17,698 bases of DNA from JAICIG01 sp035532215 (GTDB lineage Bacteria > Planctomycetota > Planctomycetia > Pirellulales > JAICIG01), in assembly GCA_035532215.1 (NCBI GenBank), contig DATKRK010000283.1:1-17698 (forward strand). The letters run 5' to 3'. Below the pieces are notes generated by a model. It ran no database searches, was not told where the DNA came from, and worked only from the letters and a program-made list of their open reading frames with translations. The first letter of the stretch is position 1. Every line of letters starts with the position of its first letter. The translations under genes were made by a program, and so were the position numbers. This document shows positions 14,896-17,698 of this stretch, piece by piece.

Positions 14896-14901
14896 TAGAA
14901 T
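14873..14901 (+). promoter_or_regulatory. Putative promoter of the toxin-antitoxin operon
   Basis: TAGAAT at 14896-14901 matches the -10 consensus at five of six positions, with TTCATT 17 bases upstream as a weak -35. A better -35-like hexamer, TTGACA (14882-14887), is present but badly spaced for that -10. The antitoxin ATGs at 14924 and 14933 follow. Confidence 0.35.
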
Positions 14902-14932
14902 GTGGCAGGATCGAACTATCGGAATGAAACCT

Positions 14933-15196
14933 ATGCCAATCCGCTTAACCGAAGAACAATGGGCCGACGTGCAGAAGGGGAACGACGTTCCACCGCGCGT
15001 GAGCGATCCCGCGAACAGCACCGCGTTCGTTCTTTTGAAAGCCGAAGCCTACGAGCGATTCAAGTCGCTGTTCGAAGAAGACCCGGTCACCGAACAGGAG
15101 CGCCTCTACCAGCTTGAACAGTTCGGGAAGCGGGCTGGCTGGGATGATCCGGCAATGGATGTCTACGATGATCTCGATCCGCGCCGCCACGTATGA
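14933..15196 (+). CDS. Antitoxin partner of the MazF/PemK toxin
   Basis: Protein of 87 residues beginning MPIRLTEEQWADVQKGNDVP; the in-frame ATG at 14924 would add MKP, and one at 14900 is also possible. The pattern is a short N-terminal strand, the segment RVSDPANSTAFVLLKAEAYERF, and a tail WDDPAMDVYDDLDPRR. I recall this type of tail from small proteins paired with MazF-like toxins in planctomycetes. The stop overlaps the toxin start as ATGA, indicating coupled translation. It should bind and neutralise the toxin and probably repress the operon, although no classical DNA-binding fold is obvious. Confidence 0.8.
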   Translation: MPIRLTEEQWADVQKGNDVPPRVSDPANSTAFVLLKAEAYERFKSLFEEDPVTEQERLYQLEQFGKRAGWDDPAMDVYDDLDPRRHV

Positions 15197-15546
15197 ATGT
15201 GTCTCGCGGCGATGTCGTGCTTGTGGATTATCCGTTCAGCGATCGCACGGGCAGCAAGGTGCGGCCCGCGCTCGTCGTGCAGGCGGATGCCCTGAATCAT
15301 CGCGTCACCGATACGATCCTGGCCGCCATCAGCCGCTCAACGCATCGGGCCTCGCCTACGCAGCTTTTTATCGACATCAACACGCCCGAAGGCGCTCAGT
15401 CCGGGCTGCGGCAGAATTCGATGATTCAATGCGAGAATCTTTTGACGTTTGACCAGCGGCTCGTGATTGCGAAAATCGGCGAGCTGTCGAAGCCGCTGCT
15501 GCGGCTTGTCGAGAACTGCCTCAAAGCGGCGCTCGATTTACCTTGA
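15193..15546 (+). CDS. mazF: MazF/PemK-family mRNA interferase toxin
   Basis: Protein of 117 residues with the family signature: RGDVVLVDYPFSDRTGSKVRPALVVQ at residues 5-30, the central ISRSTH, then SGLRQNSMIQCENLLTFDQ and IGELSKPLL near the end. Length and motifs match complete MazF/PemK endoribonucleases, which cleave mRNA at short sequences. It overlaps the antitoxin by 4 bases (ATGA). On a plasmid it would kill or arrest segregants that lose the element. It is convergent with the recombinase, 37 bases between the ends. Cleavage specificity cannot be read from the sequence. Confidence 0.93.
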   Translation: MNVSRGDVVLVDYPFSDRTGSKVRPALVVQADALNHRVTDTILAAISRSTHRASPTQLFIDINTPEGAQSGLRQNSMIQCENLLTFDQRLVIAKIGELSKPLLRLVENCLKAALDLP

Positions 15547-15583
15547 GCGATCGGCCGCCGTTCTACCGGCTGGCGATTCGTGC

Positions 15584-16696
15584 TCACCGAATCTGGATGT
15601 GCCTTGCGGCATCCTCGGCATCGCGGTCTCTCGCCGCGTAATACATCTGCGTCGTGCGGATATCGCTGTGGCCGGCGAGCTGCTGCACCTGCTCCATCCG
15701 CGCGCCATGCTCCAGCGCATTCGTGAGGGCGGTCTTGCGCAGCGAGTGCGTGCAGATTGACCGGCCAGCGATGCGATCGACGTCGATGCCTGCCCGCCGT
15801 GCGTATTTTTTCACGATGGCAAGAATCGCGCGGGGCGTGAGGTACTTCCGCAGAAGCGTTCGCCGATCTTTTGCGACGGGACGGAAGAGGGGACCGTCGA
15901 GGTCATCCATGATGCCGGCTGCCGCCAAGTAGGAGCGGATGGCGGGCGCCGCTTCCAGCAGCGCTTTCCGCTGCCGTTTTTTCCCGCCGCGTCCCTTTTC
16001 CCAGACGACGAGGTAGAAATCGGTGTCGGTGCGTTCCAAGTGCCCGACGCACGCATTGGCGATCGCCGCACAACGGCAAGCCGTCTTGAAAAACGCAAAC
16101 AGCAGCGCGTAATCGCGAAGCCCGGCGATGGTCGCGGTATCGGGCATGTGGAGCAGCCGCACCGCTTCCTGCTCGCTCAAGGCGGGCGTCGTGTTGCGAT
16201 CGACGCGCGGCGACTCAACGGCCTGGATGTCTTGCACCTGGTCCCACCGGACAAGCCCGCGCTTGCCGAACTGCTGATACGTTCCGCGTAGAACCGAGAG
16301 AACCCGGCCGACGGTCGCCGTGCTCTTGCCGGCGGCGAGCAGTGCCGCGCGGTAGATGCGCAGGTCGTCGCCGGTCACGGACAGCGGATCGACTCGCTGT
16401 TTTTGCATCTGCCCAAGAAAATCGGCGAGGTCGGCGAGATACGCCCGGCGGCTGTGCGGGGAGGGGAGTCGCTCGCATATCCACGGCACGAGTGCCGCGG
16501 ACGGGCTGCCGGCGGTGCGGCTACCCGCCAGCACTATATTAAGGAAGTCGGCGACCGCGGCGTCGGTCCCGATGTGCCGAGGCAGACGCGGGCCATCGTG
16601 TTTGACGGCGAGGTCATCTGATGGTGGATTCGACAGTCGGCTATCGACCCCGGAAAACTTGACGATGGCCGTCGTTGATGGCGGATTGTTCTCCAA
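15584..16696 (-). CDS. Tyrosine recombinase / integrase (Xer-like)
   Basis: Protein of 370 residues with an N-terminal SAM-like core-binding domain (about 45-150) and a C-terminal catalytic domain. Catalytic residues are visible: R208 in TACRCAAI, a lysine in WEKGRGGKK (234-240), H317-S-L-R320, H343 in LAGHSD and Y352 in TTQMYY. All are intact. The start is taken as the TTG at 16696, since no ATG or good ribosome-binding site lies near. A dif-like 11-6-11 site lies 28 bases upstream of the start codon, suggesting the enzyme acts there to resolve plasmid dimers or to integrate the element. It lacks the extra insertion of integron integrases, as far as can be judged by eye. Confidence 0.92.
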   Translation of the reverse strand: MENNPPSTTAIVKFSGVDSRLSNPPSDDLAVKHDGPRLPRHIGTDAAVADFLNIVLAGSRTAGSPSAALVPWICERLPSPHSRRAYLADLADFLGQMQKQRVDPLSVTGDDLRIYRAALLAAGKSTATVGRVLSVLRGTYQQFGKRGLVRWDQVQDIQAVESPRVDRNTTPALSEQEAVRLLHMPDTATIAGLRDYALLFAFFKTACRCAAIANACVGHLERTDTDFYLVVWEKGRGGKKRQRKALLEAAPAIRSYLAAAGIMDDLDGPLFRPVAKDRRTLLRKYLTPRAILAIVKKYARRAGIDVDRIAGRSICTHSLRKTALTNALEHGARMEQVQQLAGHSDIRTTQMYYAARDRDAEDAARHIQIR

Positions 16697-16724
16697 GTGT
16701 GCAGCGGGTGAAGGGCGGGCGGTG

Positions 16725-16752
16725 ACCGCCGATAAAGCACATTATCGGAAGT
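16725..16752 (+). promoter_or_regulatory. dif-like recombination site next to the recombinase
   Basis: Left arm ACCGCCGATAA (16725-16735), 6-bp centre AGCACA (16736-16741) and right arm TTATCGGAAGT (16742-16752). The inner seven bases of each arm are perfectly inverted. The 11-6-11 geometry and the ATAA/TTAT boundaries match the layout of Xer sites such as dif. It lies in the leader of the recombinase gene. The site was found by eye; no activity is shown. Confidence 0.6.
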
Positions 16753-16919
16753 CATTGGGTGCAAAAAGAAACGTCTGTTGACGACTACCTTGATTGATGT
16801 TGCCGCGATCCGCTGATGTGACAGATGGCAGACCGGCATTGACATCACAGCGCGTTCGTGGAAAAGTGGGTTGAGCGGAGGGGCGGACTGGAACCTGAAG
16901 AACTTTTTGGGGAAGTCAA

Positions 16920-17183
16920 ATGTCAGCGGCCGACAATCACTGCTCTCGTGAGCACGGCTACCCGTTGCTTGCGTGGCCGCTGACGCAGCTCGATCTGGAC
17001 GTGGCGCTGCGCGGCGAAAACGCTGAGAGACTTGGTAACTACATTGTGGAGCAGTGGGCGGGTCAGCCGCGAAGAATCCATTACATCTGTTCCAGCGTCC
17101 GCTTCAACGCGTCATACGCCAGCTTCGCCTGGCTTTCCATTCCCGGCGACGCAAATCGAAGAAAATCTCCAAGCGTTAATTGA
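16920..17183 (+). CDS. Doubtful small hypothetical ORF
   Basis: Open frame of 87 codons with GGGGAAG 4 bases before the ATG. The first part, MSAADNHCSREHGYPLLAWP then LTQLDLDVALRGENAERLGN, looks protein-like. The last third runs antisense to an equally plausible peptide on the other strand (17081-17188), so one of the two is probably chance or the region is decayed. No family recognised. Confidence 0.35.
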   Translation: MSAADNHCSREHGYPLLAWPLTQLDLDVALRGENAERLGNYIVEQWAGQPRRIHYICSSVRFNASYASFAWLSIPGDANRRKSPSVN

Positions 17184-17188
17184 CGCAC
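17081..17188 (-). pseudogene. Possible C-terminal gene remnant
   Basis: The minus-strand frame from the GTG at 17188 reads VRQLTLGDFLRFASPGMESQ and then AKLAYDALKRTLEQM before TAA. This looks like a natural protein C-terminus. The frame continues upstream, but there it is antisense to the better-supported 72-residue ORF and loses protein character, suggesting a truncated relic. It overlaps the 16920-17183 ORF. Confidence 0.25.
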
Positions 17189-17212
17189 CGCAGCGATGAC
17201 CGGGAGGGCCGA

Positions 17213-17431
17213 ATGAAGATCACGATCGAATCCGGCCCCGGTGTTTCGTTCCTGCTGCGGTCGGAAAACGGCACGACACGGCTGGTCCAGACCGACAGGG
17301 AATTCCCGCTCGTGGCGAAATCGCTCGGCTGGACGGGCGTCGATGAAGAGTCTGGCGACAACGCCTGGGATGCCTACGAGTTTCTCGAACGGCACCTCGG
17401 CGAAAGCATCGACGATCCCGGATACTTTTAA
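17213..17431 (+). CDS. Small acidic hypothetical protein, 72 residues
   Basis: The ATG at 17213 is preceded by GGGAGG at 17202-17207, a good ribosome-binding site, so it is preferred to the upstream TTG. The product runs from MKITIESGPGVSFLLRSENG to a C-terminus SIDDPGYF and is acidic, with a strand-rich first half and a helical second half (DNAWDAYEFLERHLGES). No family recognised. A good intrinsic terminator follows 13 bases after the stop, which supports a real transcription unit. Confidence 0.65.
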   Translation: MKITIESGPGVSFLLRSENGTTRLVQTDREFPLVAKSLGWTGVDEESGDNAWDAYEFLERHLGESIDDPGYF

Positions 17432-17443
17432 CCCTCGGGCATC

Positions 17444-17474
17444 GCCCCCTTTCGCGAGGAAGGGGGCGGCTTTT
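17444..17474 (+). terminator. Rho-independent terminator
   Basis: GCCCCCTT (17444-17451) pairs with AAGGGGGC (17460-17467) around an 8-base loop; GGCTTTT follows. It closes the 72-residue gene. Confidence 0.75.
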
Positions 17475-17599
17475 GCCGATGGCTGGCACGGCGCCAAACA
17501 CGAGCCTTGCAATCGTTGCCGTACTCGGCGAGTCGCCGTACGATGCTGCCCGATGGGGTAACCGTACACCGGCGCCAGGTGGCTCTGGGGCGGGCGGGG

Positions 17600-17698
17600 C
17601 TAGGGGCGGGCGTCGGGAGAATTCTGGGCCAGCCGTCGCTGAGCACGACGGCGCCGGCGCCGGTCGGCGGCGTCGCGGCGCTCGTCGGTTCGGTAATT
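17600..17698 (-). CDS. Possible C-terminal end of a gene entering from the right
   Basis: The minus-strand frame is open from the window edge to TAG at 17600-17602. It reads NYRTDERRDAADRRRRRR then AQRRLAQNSPDARP. It is very arginine-rich, as in some basic protein tails, but GC-rich random sequence can look the same. It is cut by the window edge, so no product can be named. Confidence 0.25.
   Translation of the reverse strand, partial: NYRTDERRDAADRRRRRRAQRRLAQNSPDARP

Noticed and set aside
14554..14898. 114-codon plus-strand frame before the antitoxin
   Set aside because: No ribosome-binding site and no protein-like pattern; it crosses a hairpin and the antitoxin promoter region.
17081..17569. 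162-codon minus-strand frame
   Set aside because: Most of it is antisense to the 72-residue gene and its terminator; only the last 35 codons look protein-like and are reported as a relic.

Overview
The window is a GC-rich bacterial segment that reads as the maintenance backbone of a plasmid (or plasmid-like element), with a defence-type cargo block on its left and toxin-antitoxin and recombinase genes on its right. Planctomycetota is the most likely host group. This rests on recalled family resemblance only: the replication initiator, and the small antitoxin ending in a WDDPAMDVYDDLDP-like tail, look like families common there. No rRNA, tRNA or CRISPR array was seen.

Left block (70-5215, all minus strand). 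Three genes lie in the same direction. The first is a 118-residue protein of unknown function. The second is a phospholipase-D-fold protein with a C-terminal helix-hairpin-helix-like region. The third is a 1079-residue protein with a Cap4-like (PD-(D/E)XK-type) nuclease N-terminus, a STAND-type NTPase centre and a helical-repeat-like C-terminus. The architecture matches anti-phage sensors of the Avs kind, and this is the best candidate in the window for an undescribed system. A gene-poor stretch of about 770 bases (5216-5989) follows, rich in interleaved inverted repeats.

Backbone (5990-11036, minus strand). In transcription order this holds a RepA-type initiator, five 19-bp iterons immediately after its stop, an A+T-richer stretch with a second repeat family, parA, an overlapping parB, and a complete replicative helicase dnaB. 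Initiation, partition and helicase supply therefore sit together, with the probable origin at about 9367-9733.

Right block (11118-17698). This begins with a HEPN/nucleotidyltransferase pair that carries the full RX4HXY and GSX10DXD motifs, divergent from an unknown 209-residue protein. Next come a 57-residue ORF, and a four-helix membrane protein divergent from an XRE regulator with a perfect 18-bp palindrome between them. They are followed by an unknown acidic protein, a MazF/PemK toxin with its overlapping antitoxin, and a tyrosine recombinase with a dif-like 11-6-11 site just upstream of its start. The far right holds a small ORF with a good terminator and some doubtful or decayed coding sequence.

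Together the genes cover copying (RepA, DnaB), segregation (ParAB), probable dimer resolution or integration (recombinase plus dif-like site), post-segregational stability (two toxin-antitoxin modules) and host defence (left block).
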